The notes beneath the pieces are model-generated. The model saw only the letters and a program-made list of their open reading frames with translations, did not search any database and was not told the origin of the DNA. From assembly GCF_003347495.1 (NCBI RefSeq), contig NZ_QCXY01000014.1, positions 1 to 64,000 on the forward strand: a stretch of 64,000 bases of DNA, in the 5' to 3' direction. The position numbers and the translations under genes were made by a program. This document shows positions 27,962-36,659 of the stretch, in pieces. The stretch comes from Pleomorphovibrio marinus. GTDB lineage: Bacteria; Bacteroidota; Bacteroidia; Cytophagales; Cyclobacteriaceae. The first letter of the stretch is position 1. Each line of letters begins with the position of its first letter.

Positions 27962-30850
27962 TTATTTCTCATTGGAAATGCTGCGTAGTTTGATATTTCG
28001 AAATTTCATGTCAAAAGGGCCTTTTCCCTCTACCCCATGGACCTGTAGGCCAATAAATCCTGTCGGGTGGGTTTTATAAATTTCTTCATTGGTATAGTCT
28101 TCGATCAGCTGCCCGTTCACCCACGTGCGGATGCGAGGCCCTTCGGCAAGGATGCGGAGTTCATTCCAGTCCCAGCTTCGGTAATGGGGATGTCCTTCCT
28201 TCATCAGTTTTTCATTGGACAGCCATCCCGTGCCCATTGCCTCACCATAAAGCACTCCCGTTGTGGGTGAAAAACCCTCTGGGGTAAGCATATCTTGTCC
28301 GTGGTTTTGCCTGATCTCCACTTGAGGGCCCTCTACCCTTCCGGCACTTTCATTGTAATGGTCGCCCTCCTTTAGGGTCTTGGCCGTGGAACGAAACTGA
28401 ATTCCAGAATTGGTAATGCTGTCAATCATGATTTCCATGACAAGCTCGAAATCCCCGAATTCCCGCTTGGTGCAGAGGAAAGAATTTTTGCTCCCTTCCA
28501 CCGTACGGCCTATGATAGCTTTGTCTTCCACAAAAAACTCATGGAACCCATTTAGGTGCACCCAGCCATCCAGGGATTTCCCATCAAAAAGGTCCTCCCA
28601 TTCATCCTCGCCTGGAGGAATCTCAGTAAATTCATCAACCCCTTCAGCATCAGGCAAGGCAAATGCGATAACAGCATCACCGGATGGGGTGGCATTTTTC
28701 CCTCCGCCCCCTGCAGTAACCACCAGGTATTGCTTTCCATTGATCAGATAGGTACTTGGAATCGTATAGCCCCCGGCAGGTAGTTGGTATTCCCACAATT
28801 CGTTGCCGGAGTGGGATTCAAAGGCCCTGATCTTTTCATCCGGAGTGGCAGCGATAAACACCAACCCTCCTGAAGTGGTGATCGGCCCACCAAAATTGGT
28901 GGCACCGGTATTTCGGATACCTTTTGCCACTAGTTCTGGGTATTCACCAAGCGGCACTTTCCAAAGGATTTCACCTTTATTCAGGTCAATGGCACTCAGG
29001 GTTCCCCAAGGTGGGTTGATGGCAGGTGCTCCATAGGGGTCTTTCAGGTACTTGTAGCCATCAATTACGTACCTGGTTTTCGTTTCTGATTTACCCTCAG
29101 CCTTAAGGTCATCAAGCGACTTAGTTCTCCTCGTGGGGTCTGTCTGGAGAAAGCTAACTATAGCTTCTACCTCATTGTCTTTCAAATGATTAAAAGCAGG
29201 CATGAGGTTCCTTCCTTGATGGATGGTCCGGGCGATTTCTTCCCTCGCTAAAGAGAGGCTTTCCAAGGAAGGGTGAACTGGTGGATTTCCCTTCAAATCA
29301 TTACCATGACAGACAGTACACTGATGTTGGTACAAGGCAGCCCCTAGCTCAATCGGGTCGTCAAAATCCCCCTCAATTTTGTCCTGTACTTCCAGCAGTC
29401 TATTGATGCTGGGAAGGTCGTTGGAATTGACATACAGCACATTTAAAAAGGGGTTATAGGCACCACCTCCCCATTCAATCCCCCCGAGATGACCGGGCAG
29501 ACTGATGGTGCCCCGTAGTGAAGGTGGGGCATAGACTCCTCCCAACCTAAACCGCTCAAATTGCTCTTTTGCATAGGCGTAAGATTCTGGGGTCACCGTG
29601 CTCATATCAGCTGCTGTCAAGTTCTGTCTTACCAAAGGTGGGGGCTTTACTGGAAATGGTTGGGTAGGCCATGATTCTTCTCCTGGAACATCAGAAACGG
29701 GAATCTCCCTTTCCTCCACTGGAAATAAGGGCTCACCCGTATCCCTGTCTAACACGAAAGTAAACCCCATCTTAGTCATCTGAACCACTGCGTCCTTAGA
29801 CTCCCCGTCCCTATCCAATGTCACCAGGATAGGGGCAGGAGGGTTGTCATAGTCGTAAATATCGTGGCGCACTGTCTGATAATGCCATTGTCTTTCTCCG
29901 GTAGCGGCGTCCAGCGCAATGACACAGTTGCCGAAAAGGTTAATGCCTTTTCTAAATCCCCCATAAAAATCGTTTGCCGGGGAGCCTGTGGCGAAAAACA
30001 CCCAACCTCTTTCCTCATCCAGCGAAAATCCCCCCCAGGGATTGGCACCCCCATACCGTTCCCCCTCTATCCATTCCCAGGTATCGTGACCATATTCACC
30101 TTCTTGGGGAATAGTATGAAATGTCCATTCCAATTCACCGGTAACCGTATTATAGGCCCTAACGTGGCCGGGGGTTGAATGATAATCCTCCGGGACCTTT
30201 GACCCCATAATCAAGAGATTATTATAGATTATTCCTGGTGTGGTTACTTCAATGTAGGCTTGCCCTTCCTCCATATCTAAACCTTCCGTTAAATCAATAT
30301 AACCCTGATTACCAAAGGATGTGATAAGCTCACCTGATGTTGCATTTAGCGCATATATCCTGTCTCGAACAAACAAAAATATCCGCTGACCTTCTTCCCC
30401 TTCCCAGTAGGTAACGCCCCTGTTTCTCCCCCGCAGGACTTTTTGATCTTTGTTGTGCTTCCAGGACTCAAACACCCATTTTTCCTCCCCGGTAACCGCA
30501 TCCAAAGCAACCGCATTTAACGCAGGGGTGGAAAAGTACATGACCCCATCGATCACTATTGGAGTGCTATACATGTTCGACCCCTCATCGGAATCACCAG
30601 TGCGGTATTCCCAGACCGGTTTTAACCTGTGCACATTTGCAGCATGGATCTGCCCTATTTCCGCAAATTGATTGGCTTTTTTATCCCCCCTGTAAATTCC
30701 CCATTCCACATAGTTATTTAATCGATCCCTTTTTGGGGGATCTGGCTCCCCCGATTCAGCCTCCCTGCTTGAATTACAGGCTGATAAAAGGGTAACTACC
30801 GAAAGAAAAATAACTTTTAAAAAGGTAAATGGGTAAATTGTTAATCTCAT
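27962..30850 (-). CDS. PQQ dehydrogenase-cytochrome c-DUF1080 fusion lipoprotein
   Basis: About 962 residues from the ATG at 30850 (MRLTIYPFTF, lipobox LLSACNSS). An open frame reaches 30976, but those 42 extra codons precede a good signal peptide and look spurious. The quinoprotein propeller has the cytochrome c insert CTVCHGNDLKGNPP (about 510-523) with axial-Met region NLMPAFNHLK. After GDAVIAFALP a C-terminal DUF1080/3-keto-disaccharide hydrolase-like LamG fold begins (about 750; WEDLFDGKSLDGWVHLNG, SGIQFRS, TGFIGLQVHGVEGKGP). Such a fusion could oxidise a saccharide and cleave the keto product in one molecule; that activity is inference. First gene of the operon with the barrel and Tm-1-like genes. 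Confidence 0.88.
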   Translation of the reverse strand: MRLTIYPFTFLKVIFLSVVTLLSACNSSREAESGEPDPPKRDRLNNYVEWGIYRGDKKANQFAEIGQIHAANVHRLKPVWEYRTGDSDEGSNMYSTPIVIDGVMYFSTPALNAVALDAVTGEEKWVFESWKHNKDQKVLRGRNRGVTYWEGEEGQRIFLFVRDRIYALNATSGELITSFGNQGYIDLTEGLDMEEGQAYIEVTTPGIIYNNLLIMGSKVPEDYHSTPGHVRAYNTVTGELEWTFHTIPQEGEYGHDTWEWIEGERYGGANPWGGFSLDEERGWVFFATGSPANDFYGGFRKGINLFGNCVIALDAATGERQWHYQTVRHDIYDYDNPPAPILVTLDRDGESKDAVVQMTKMGFTFVLDRDTGEPLFPVEEREIPVSDVPGEESWPTQPFPVKPPPLVRQNLTAADMSTVTPESYAYAKEQFERFRLGGVYAPPSLRGTISLPGHLGGIEWGGGAYNPFLNVLYVNSNDLPSINRLLEVQDKIEGDFDDPIELGAALYQHQCTVCHGNDLKGNPPVHPSLESLSLAREEIARTIHQGRNLMPAFNHLKDNEVEAIVSFLQTDPTRRTKSLDDLKAEGKSETKTRYVIDGYKYLKDPYGAPAINPPWGTLSAIDLNKGEILWKVPLGEYPELVAKGIRNTGATNFGGPITTSGGLVFIAATPDEKIRAFESHSGNELWEYQLPAGGYTIPSTYLINGKQYLVVTAGGGGKNATPSGDAVIAFALPDAEGVDEFTEIPPGEDEWEDLFDGKSLDGWVHLNGFHEFFVEDKAIIGRTVEGSKNSFLCTKREFGDFELVMEIMIDSITNSGIQFRSTAKTLKEGDHYNESAGRVEGPQVEIRQNHGQDMLTPEGFSPTTGVLYGEAMGTGWLSNEKLMKEGHPHYRSWDWNELRILAEGPRIRTWVNGQLIEDYTNEEIYKTHPTGFIGLQVHGVEGKGPFDMKFRNIKLRSISNEK

Positions 30851-31020
30851 TATACTACGGTTTTCCAATATTAAGACAAATCCCGATCCATTTTTGGAAC
30901 CTGTGATTTGAATGTAAGCAAAAAAATACAAGGTGTTAAATTTCAGTGATTTAAAATTGATTTTTCCCACTCCCATCTCTTGGGTTTAGTGAAATTCACT
31001 ACAACTGATGGAGTAAAAAC

Positions 31021-31097
31021 GTTACTATTGTTTACTTTTGACGTAACAGATTAACAATATTTAGTAACACTAGGAAATTGTAGTTAAGTTAGTAACC
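31021..31097. promoter_or_regulatory. GTTAC/GTAAC half-site cluster in the divergent promoter region
   Basis: GTTACTATTGTTTAC (31021-31035) is nearly the reverse complement of TTAACAATATTTAGTAAC (31051-31068). Extra GTAAC half-sites lie at 31043-31047 and 31092-31096. The cluster lies between the PQQ operon and the sigma-54 activator, right before the activator's ATG. It is a candidate operator; I found no convincing -24/-12 promoter beside it. Confidence 0.45.
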
Positions 31098-31100
31098 AAC

Positions 31101-32822
31101 ATGATTGGAAATTTAAAAAACAGGAGCTACCCTATTGTTTCCGTGGTTTCGGGAAGTGGTCAGGTCACCAAGTCCGCCGTGTTGTCGGGGGCGGATATGA
31201 TCATCGCGTTAAATGCCGGGTTATACAGAAATATGGGGTTCGGTTCCTTGGCTGCCTTTATGCCCTATGGGAACGCCAACGACCAAACTGAAAAGTTACT
31301 TTTACAGCATATTTTGCCCCATAGGAAAGACACCCCGGTAATTGCCGGCGTTTTTGCATCTGATCCAACCACAAGTATTCGGAAAAGGTTAGTAAGGCTG
31401 AAGGAGCTGGGTATCGAAGGAATCACCAATTGGCCTGCCGTTGGGTTTATAGATGGTGAAATTCGTAAGGCCATGGAGGAGGATGGTTTGGGAGTGCAAG
31501 CGGAGGTAGCATTACTGGAAATAGCCAAGGAATTGGGCTTTATGACTTTTGGTTTTGCGCTTTCGGCGGAGGATGCCTTTATTTTTGCCGAGAGCGGCGT
31601 GGATGCACTCATTTTGAACGTTGGGCTTACTTTTGAGATTGAGGACACCATAGAAAAAAGAAACCAGCTACAATTGTCGATCACAAAGGCAAAAAAAATG
31701 TTGGCGGAGGTGCAACGCTCTGATCAGCATCCTATTTGTCTGATTTATGGAGGATCCCTCACGGAACCAGCGGATTTTGAGGAGTTCCTCCTGCAGCTTC
31801 CCATTCATGGCTATGCCGGCGGATCAGTCTTTGATCGATTCCCGGTGTTGGAATCGGTGGTTTTAAAGGTCAAGAGTTTCAAATTAATCGATGTCCACCA
31901 ACAAAAGAGAAATGCACCGCAGTTCGGAAACCTGGTGGGTAGTACACCAGTGATGAAGGCTCTTTATGAGAGGATTGAAAAAGTGGCTCCCTATGACGTA
32001 AATGTGTGCATTGATGGGGAGTCTGGTACTGGTAAGGAATTGGTGGCCAACCAAATCCATCTTCTGAGCCCAAGGAAGGGTCATCCTTTTATCACTGTAA
32101 ATTGCGGAGCCATACCTGACACCTTGGTAGAAAGCGAGTTTTTCGGGTACGAGAAGGGGGCCTTTACCGGCGCGAACTTTAGAAAACAAGGTAAATTTGA
32201 ACTTGCCCATAGGGGTACCCTTTTTTTGGATGAAGTGGCTGACCTCAGCCCCCATGCCCAAGCGGCATTGTTGAGGGTAATCCAACAGGGAGAGGTTGTC
32301 ACCCTTGGTGGGCAAAAGGTGACCCCTGTGGATGTGCGGCTCCTATGCGCCTCCAATCAAAACCTGGAACAATTGGTGGAAATGGGCAAGTTTAGGGAGG
32401 ATTTATATTTCCGACTAAGCACCATCATTTTGAAGCTCCCTCCATTAAGGGAAAGGAGAAATGATATTCCTTCACTGGTCGAATATATCCGTTCAAAGCT
32501 TGCTGTGAGGTTCAATAAAAAAATCCAAGGAATTACAGATGGGTTTATGGAGAAATTAATGACCCACTCTTGGAAGGGAAATGTAAGAGAGCTGGAACAG
32601 GTAATTACCAGACAGGTGCTTATGGAAGACCAGCCCATATTGGAAGGAAAAAACTTTCAACCTTCTTCGTCAACGAATAGGTCTATTGAAATGGAAGTTC
32701 CAAAAAGTGAAAGGGCCCTGATGGCTATTCGCGAAGCCGACGGAAACAAAACCAAGGCAGCGGCTTCCTTGGGCATCAGCCGTAAAACCCTTTATATATG
32801 GCTAAAAGAAACTTCCATATAA
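31101..32822 (+). CDS. Sigma-54 activator with PEP-hydrolase-like TIM-barrel sensor
   Basis: 573 residues. Residues 1-260 form the barrel (SGADMIIALNAGLYRNMGFG, LAAFMPYGNAND, GVFASDPTTSIRKRLVRLKE, NWPAVGFIDGEI, IYGGSLTEPADFEEFL), clearly related to the enzyme at 27059-27916. Then AAA+: Walker A GESGTGKE (about 306), the sigma-54-contacting GAFTGA loop (about 353), Walker B LFLDEVADL (about 374), arginine-rich LPPLRERRNDIPSL, and a C-terminal Fis-type HTH (about 540-570; GNKTKAAASLGISRKTLYIW). It activates sigma-54 promoters on effector binding; the sensor presumably binds the barrel substrate. Divergently placed from the operon, which it probably controls. Confidence 0.92.
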   Translation: MIGNLKNRSYPIVSVVSGSGQVTKSAVLSGADMIIALNAGLYRNMGFGSLAAFMPYGNANDQTEKLLLQHILPHRKDTPVIAGVFASDPTTSIRKRLVRLKELGIEGITNWPAVGFIDGEIRKAMEEDGLGVQAEVALLEIAKELGFMTFGFALSAEDAFIFAESGVDALILNVGLTFEIEDTIEKRNQLQLSITKAKKMLAEVQRSDQHPICLIYGGSLTEPADFEEFLLQLPIHGYAGGSVFDRFPVLESVVLKVKSFKLIDVHQQKRNAPQFGNLVGSTPVMKALYERIEKVAPYDVNVCIDGESGTGKELVANQIHLLSPRKGHPFITVNCGAIPDTLVESEFFGYEKGAFTGANFRKQGKFELAHRGTLFLDEVADLSPHAQAALLRVIQQGEVVTLGGQKVTPVDVRLLCASNQNLEQLVEMGKFREDLYFRLSTIILKLPPLRERRNDIPSLVEYIRSKLAVRFNKKIQGITDGFMEKLMTHSWKGNVRELEQVITRQVLMEDQPILEGKNFQPSSSTNRSIEMEVPKSERALMAIREADGNKTKAAASLGISRKTLYIWLKETSI

Positions 32823-32832
32823 CTATCCCGGA

Positions 32833-33762
32833 TTATTTTCTCAATACCTCATAAAACTCCTTTTCCATTTCAGGGGCATTGATACGTGCGTAGATCTTCA
32901 CACTGAATTTCTTATTCTCCGGAGGGGCGTTTACCGTTAAAACTTCGGCAAGGTCGGGACGAAGATAAGCCTGCACAAGCGCCAGGTCCCACATCACCCT
33001 GGTCTTGTCCTGAGGGTTTTGCTCCCTCCATCGGTCAGCCAACATCTTTTCGAGGGGTTGGTCATCGTCCAGGTTTGCATAAGTTTCATCCCTGTCAAAT
33101 TTCAGGGGAAGGGCCTCTTCCACAGGCAGCACCGTAAAATCCAGTTCCTCCAAGTCCATCAGGTAATCAAAAGCGTTAAGGTCATTTCGGATATTGAATT
33201 CATTCTTACTCCAGGCCTTTCGATCCAAAAAATACCTGGCCCCCAAAGAATAAACCCTTATCTTCGGTAAGATACTTGGCTCCAACAATATGGCGGAGGC
33301 CACATTGGTCAAGGCTCCTAAGGTAAGGATATCCAGCTTTTCATCGTTTCCTAATTCGTTTACCTCTTGAATGATGGCCTGTGCGGCTGGGGAATCCCTT
33401 GGCTCCCGGCCACCCCAGGCCCTGCCTATCTGCCTGTCCGCACCTATTGGATGGGGAAGATCCGTCATCCCCATAATTTCCAACATCTCCTCGTTAAGCC
33501 GCTGGCTGTCTTCTATGGTTACCAAACCTTCTGTATCGTAGGCGTTCCATTTCTCGAATACCAACAGGTCGGGATTATTAAAGTGGGCGGAACTTAAGCC
33601 CCTAAGGTCTATGGTCTCATCTTTGAGCACCCTTGCAATGGCATAAAGGTCGTCCATTTCATTGCCCGTATCGGCATCCAACCATACTTTCTGGGTTTGG
33701 GCCACTACACTAGAGGAAAATAAAAGGAGAAGGAAAAAGGTTTTAAAAGGTAACGTCGACAT
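32833..33762 (-). CDS. Secreted nucleoside hydrolase-like protein
   Basis: 309 residues with a signal peptide ending VVAQ. The N-terminal metal-binding signature of inosine-uridine nucleoside hydrolases appears as WLDADTGNEMDDLYAIARVL (DxDxxxxxDD-type), with LDILTLGALTNVASAILLEP and NIRNDLNAFDYLMD further on. Length matches the family (about 310). It would split ribosides or related N-glycosides in the periplasm. It is convergent with the sigma-54 activator (10 bp between stops) and has no operon partner downstream. Confidence 0.88.
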   Translation of the reverse strand: MSTLPFKTFFLLLLFSSSVVAQTQKVWLDADTGNEMDDLYAIARVLKDETIDLRGLSSAHFNNPDLLVFEKWNAYDTEGLVTIEDSQRLNEEMLEIMGMTDLPHPIGADRQIGRAWGGREPRDSPAAQAIIQEVNELGNDEKLDILTLGALTNVASAILLEPSILPKIRVYSLGARYFLDRKAWSKNEFNIRNDLNAFDYLMDLEELDFTVLPVEEALPLKFDRDETYANLDDDQPLEKMLADRWREQNPQDKTRVMWDLALVQAYLRPDLAEVLTVNAPPENKKFSVKIYARINAPEMEKEFYEVLRK

Positions 33763-33970
33763 GTTTGTGAGATAATTTTCTGCAATATAGTTTCAAATTG
33801 TCAGAACCGCTGAAAGTTTCATGTTTATCCACCTATGGAGATAACTGAAAAAATTTATTCCTTTCCAGTTTGTTTTCCTATTTGATATTAAACCCAGCAT
33901 TTTATATACAAAACTCGCTTACCTGACTAACTCTCTTCCAAATTTTTTATTTGCGGCTCCTAAAGTTGTG

Positions 33971-35227
33971 TTATTTCCCCTTCCAATGCTTATCGGCAAA
34001 ATTGAAATACTGCTGCATGTCATAGGGCAGCATCCCATGTCCCCCACTTCGTAGGTGATATCCAATATCTCCCATCACGGGTTGGTCCACTTGCGGTTGT
34101 TGATTGGAAGGCATACCGGTCTTTCCAAATAATTGATAGGCTGGGTTAGCGTGAAGTCCCCCAAAAAACTCTCCTTTGGGATCCGCCCACTGATCATCCA
34201 CTGCACTGGCGATATACACAGGTCGCGGCGCCATTAGGGCAATCAGTTGATGCTGATCTATGGGCAGCTCATCTTCATTTTCACTATATCGACTAAACCT
34301 TTCTGCAAACCAATAGCCATATACCCTGTTGATCCTGCCCACTGTTTCACCGTATCTCCTTCTGGATAGTGCTACTCCACCACTACCTGAGTTGTTGGAA
34401 ATCACCAGGCCAAACCGAGTATCCGTGGCTCCCGCCCAAAGTGCCGCTTTGCCCAATCGACTGTGACCCAGCACAGCAACTTTCTCTGCATCCACCTCTT
34501 CAAGGGTTTCCAGGTAGTCCATGACCCGGGAAAGTCCCCAAGCCCATGCAGCTACCGCTCCCCAGGAACTCTCGTTTCTTTCTTCCTCATAAAGTGCGTG
34601 CACCCCATTCCTGAATCCATCATCAAAGTCTGGATCCAATTCTCCATAATAAAGGGTCGCAATACCGTACCCCCTTTCAATGGCCTCCTCCACTGCCCAA
34701 TTGGCCCTTCTCTTGCCGCGTCCTTTTTCGGAAGCACGGTTGTTGGCAGAACCATAGGTTTCATTGTTCCTGATCCAAGCATCGGTTATTCGGATGGAAG
34801 GATCCTCCGACAAGGTATGGTTGCCATAAAAATTGAGCCCCAAAATAAAAGGAGCAGGATGGTTGTTTTTAGGGTGGTAGATCAACACGAAAACCTCCGC
34901 TTTCTTTCCTTCACGCTTTAAAGTGAGTTTAACTTCTTTTCTATGCGCTTTCCCATTTACCGCATTGTCATTTTCCAAGACAACCTCTGCTTCTATCTCC
35001 CCATCCCATTCCGGGCTTTTTCCATAAACCTCTCTTTCAAAGTACCCCAATATTTCTTTCCGTCGCTTTTCCCAATCGCCTTGGTTATTCACACTTTCAC
35101 CATTTTCCAAAACTAGGGGATCAGGCAGCTGATAATCAGGAACCTTGCCCTCATCGTAATTAGGGACAAAATCCTGGGCCAGGGTTTGAAGGGGTAAAAG
35201 CAGGCATAAAAGGAAAATCAATCTCAT
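33971..35227 (-). CDS. CE15-like glucuronoyl esterase
   Basis: About 418 residues from the ATG at 35227 (MRLIFLLCLLLPLQTLAQ), better than the upstream ATG at 35251 because the signal peptide starts there. The nucleophile motif VAVLGHSRLGKAALWAGATD matches the CE15 GxSRxGK signature. SGSGGVALSRRRYGETV carries the uronate-binding region, and the C-terminal SGGHGMLPYDM supplies the catalytic His. The family cleaves ester links between 4-O-methyl-glucuronic acid and lignin or other alcohols. Located in the periplasm or at the surface. No other lignocellulose genes adjoin. Confidence 0.9.
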   Translation of the reverse strand: MRLIFLLCLLLPLQTLAQDFVPNYDEGKVPDYQLPDPLVLENGESVNNQGDWEKRRKEILGYFEREVYGKSPEWDGEIEAEVVLENDNAVNGKAHRKEVKLTLKREGKKAEVFVLIYHPKNNHPAPFILGLNFYGNHTLSEDPSIRITDAWIRNNETYGSANNRASEKGRGKRRANWAVEEAIERGYGIATLYYGELDPDFDDGFRNGVHALYEEERNESSWGAVAAWAWGLSRVMDYLETLEEVDAEKVAVLGHSRLGKAALWAGATDTRFGLVISNNSGSGGVALSRRRYGETVGRINRVYGYWFAERFSRYSENEDELPIDQHQLIALMAPRPVYIASAVDDQWADPKGEFFGGLHANPAYQLFGKTGMPSNQQPQVDQPVMGDIGYHLRSGGHGMLPYDMQQYFNFADKHWKGK

Positions 35228-35361
35228 GTCTTTTAGGTTTATTTTTGCCAAATTAGCATTCTTGAAGCAAATTTCCAGACAGTTTTGTTCGGCTTTAACT
35301 TATTATCAATGATTGGGAATAAGATCCAATGGCTGTCTAGGAAGAAGTAAAATTTGTCATA

Positions 35362-35456
35362 GATGAAATCGAGCCTGCCTACCGGACCTGGCAGGACTGT
35401 CCTGAGGGGTAGTCAGGGCATGGCGCAGGCGATAAACAGTGGAATGATTATCGTTG
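35362..35456 (+). repeat. Degenerate ATGAAATCGAGC repeat
   Basis: It starts ATGAAATCGAGCCTGCC, has a GGCAGGACTGTCC insertion, and then the expected TGGAATGATTATCGTTGC. The right end is decayed. The whole 35228-35606 gap is repeat DNA plus the leader of miaE. Confidence 0.6.
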
Positions 35457-35501
35457 CAACCGGCATGCTGCTGGGCATGGATTCTTTGGTAGGGAATGAT
35501 A

Positions 35502-35598
35502 ATGATTAACAGTCAGACGGTTTGGAACCGTCCTGACTGGTGCAGCAAATTGATTAACAGTCTGACGGTTTGGAACCGTCTGACTGGTGCAGCAAATA
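35502..35598 (+). repeat. Two tandem palindromic repeats directly upstream of miaE
   Basis: Two 48-49-bp copies each read GATTAACAGTC, then GACGGTTTGGAACCGTC, then TGACTGGTGCAGCAAAT. Each contains a near-perfect palindrome built from CAGTC[A/T]GACGGTT and AACCGTC[C]TGACTG. The array ends 9 bp before the miaE ATG and would form hairpins in the leader transcript. Confidence 0.85.
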
Positions 35599-35606
35599 AT
35601 AAACAG

Positions 35607-36194
35607 ATGAAGTATTCCATAGATGTGAAAGTGCCCTCCTCTCAGGAATGGCTGGACGCCGTGATGGGGGATTTTGATGAATTCCTAAAAGACCATGCCG
35701 ATTGCGAACGCAAGGCTTCTGCCATGGCCACCTCACTGATCGCCAAGTATCCTGATCGGGAAAAAATCATCCCCGATATGATTGAAACGGCCATTGAGGA
35801 GTTGGAACATTTTCAGCAGGTGTTTGAAATTATGCAGCAAAGGGGAGTGCCCCTGAACAAAGAGATGAAGGAAGACCCCTACATTAAGCAACTAATGCCC
35901 CTCACCCACGGGGGTACGGCAGAGAGCCGTTTTTTGTCTAGGATGCTGTTGGGGTCCATCGTGGAATGTAGGGGCTGTGAAAGGTTTCGCATGGTTTCAG
36001 AGGCACTGGAAGATGTTGAACTGAAAAAATTCTACAAGATGCTGTGGACATCAGAGGCCAAACATGGGAATATTTTTGTGGAGTTGGCTCTTCATTATTT
36101 CGATGAGAAAACGGTCTATGGCAGATTGAATGAAATGATGGAGATTGAGGGTGAGGTGGTGAGGAACTTAAGCATTCGGCCAGCATTACATTAG
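35607..36194 (+). CDS. miaE: tRNA-(ms2io6A)-hydroxylase MiaE
   Basis: 195 residues from MKYSIDVKVPSSQEWLD at 35607. An upstream in-frame ATG at 35496 would translate the palindromic repeats (QTVWNRPDWCSKL) and is rejected. Di-iron ligands of the ferritin-like fold are visible: AIEELEHFQQV (ExxH), GSIVECRGCERFRM, and TSEAKHGNIFVELAL (ExxH). The enzyme hydroxylates the isopentenyl group of ms2i6A37 in tRNA with O2. Family length and end are normal. The leader is made of palindromic repeats. Confidence 0.92.
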   Translation: MKYSIDVKVPSSQEWLDAVMGDFDEFLKDHADCERKASAMATSLIAKYPDREKIIPDMIETAIEELEHFQQVFEIMQQRGVPLNKEMKEDPYIKQLMPLTHGGTAESRFLSRMLLGSIVECRGCERFRMVSEALEDVELKKFYKMLWTSEAKHGNIFVELALHYFDEKTVYGRLNEMMEIEGEVVRNLSIRPALH

Positions 36195-36213
36195 TAGATT
36201 TTAAAATTTTCAT

Positions 36214-36302
36214 ATGTTTATATTGTCTTTTCAGCGGTCATATGGAATCTCGCAGTCTATAATCATCCCAGTGTGTGACGTGCTCGTCATGCTCGATTTC
36301 AT
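36214..36302 (-). repeat. ATGAAATCGAGC repeat, inverted copy 1
   Basis: Read on the minus strand it starts ATGAAATCGAGCATGACGAG, continues with ACGTCACACACTGGGATGAT, and ends at ATATAAACAT, where the ATGAAA reappears at 36213-36208. It is the cleanest copy without nested inserts. Confidence 0.85.
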
Positions 36303-36412
36303 CTGTTTATATTTGTTTTTCAATGGTCAGATGGAATCTCGCAATCTATAATCATCCCCCCGTGTGTCGCTCGCGTCACACCTGACTGCGGTCCAGGCAG
36401 GCTCGATTTCAT
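36303..36412 (-). repeat. ATGAAATCGAGC repeat, inverted copy 2 with nested insert
   Basis: It is tandem with the copy at 36214-36302. On the minus strand it reads ATGAAATCGAGCCTGCCTGG, then ACCGCAGTCAGG, so it carries the CCTGCCTGG/CAGTCAGG block also seen at 6879. The following 36413-36659 has no supported feature besides the leader of the next gene. Confidence 0.82.
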
Positions 36413-36659
36413 CTTCTAATAATCCATCCATTTTTTTTGCCATCACCAGTAAATGGAATCCATATTCGGGGGACAAGGCCTTCGGTATATTTTTTCGATT
36501 ATTCCCCTGCTCTACAAATAATAACCACTTAATAGAACCCATTACAGATGTTTTGAAACAAAATTACCAGTAATTGGAACGAATTCACCATTGAAAAAAT
36601 GGTTAATATCCTACCTTGAGTGCAGGAAAATATTGCTAACCACTCCAATTTTAATGCTT

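Noticed and set aside
30851-30976. Extended N-terminus of the PQQ-DUF1080 protein
   Set aside because: The extra 42 codons precede a normal lipoprotein signal starting at 30850.
30851-31100. Classical sigma-54 -24/-12 promoter for the PQQ operon
   Set aside because: I scanned both strands and found no TGGC-N-TGC pair at correct spacing; only half-site clusters were visible.
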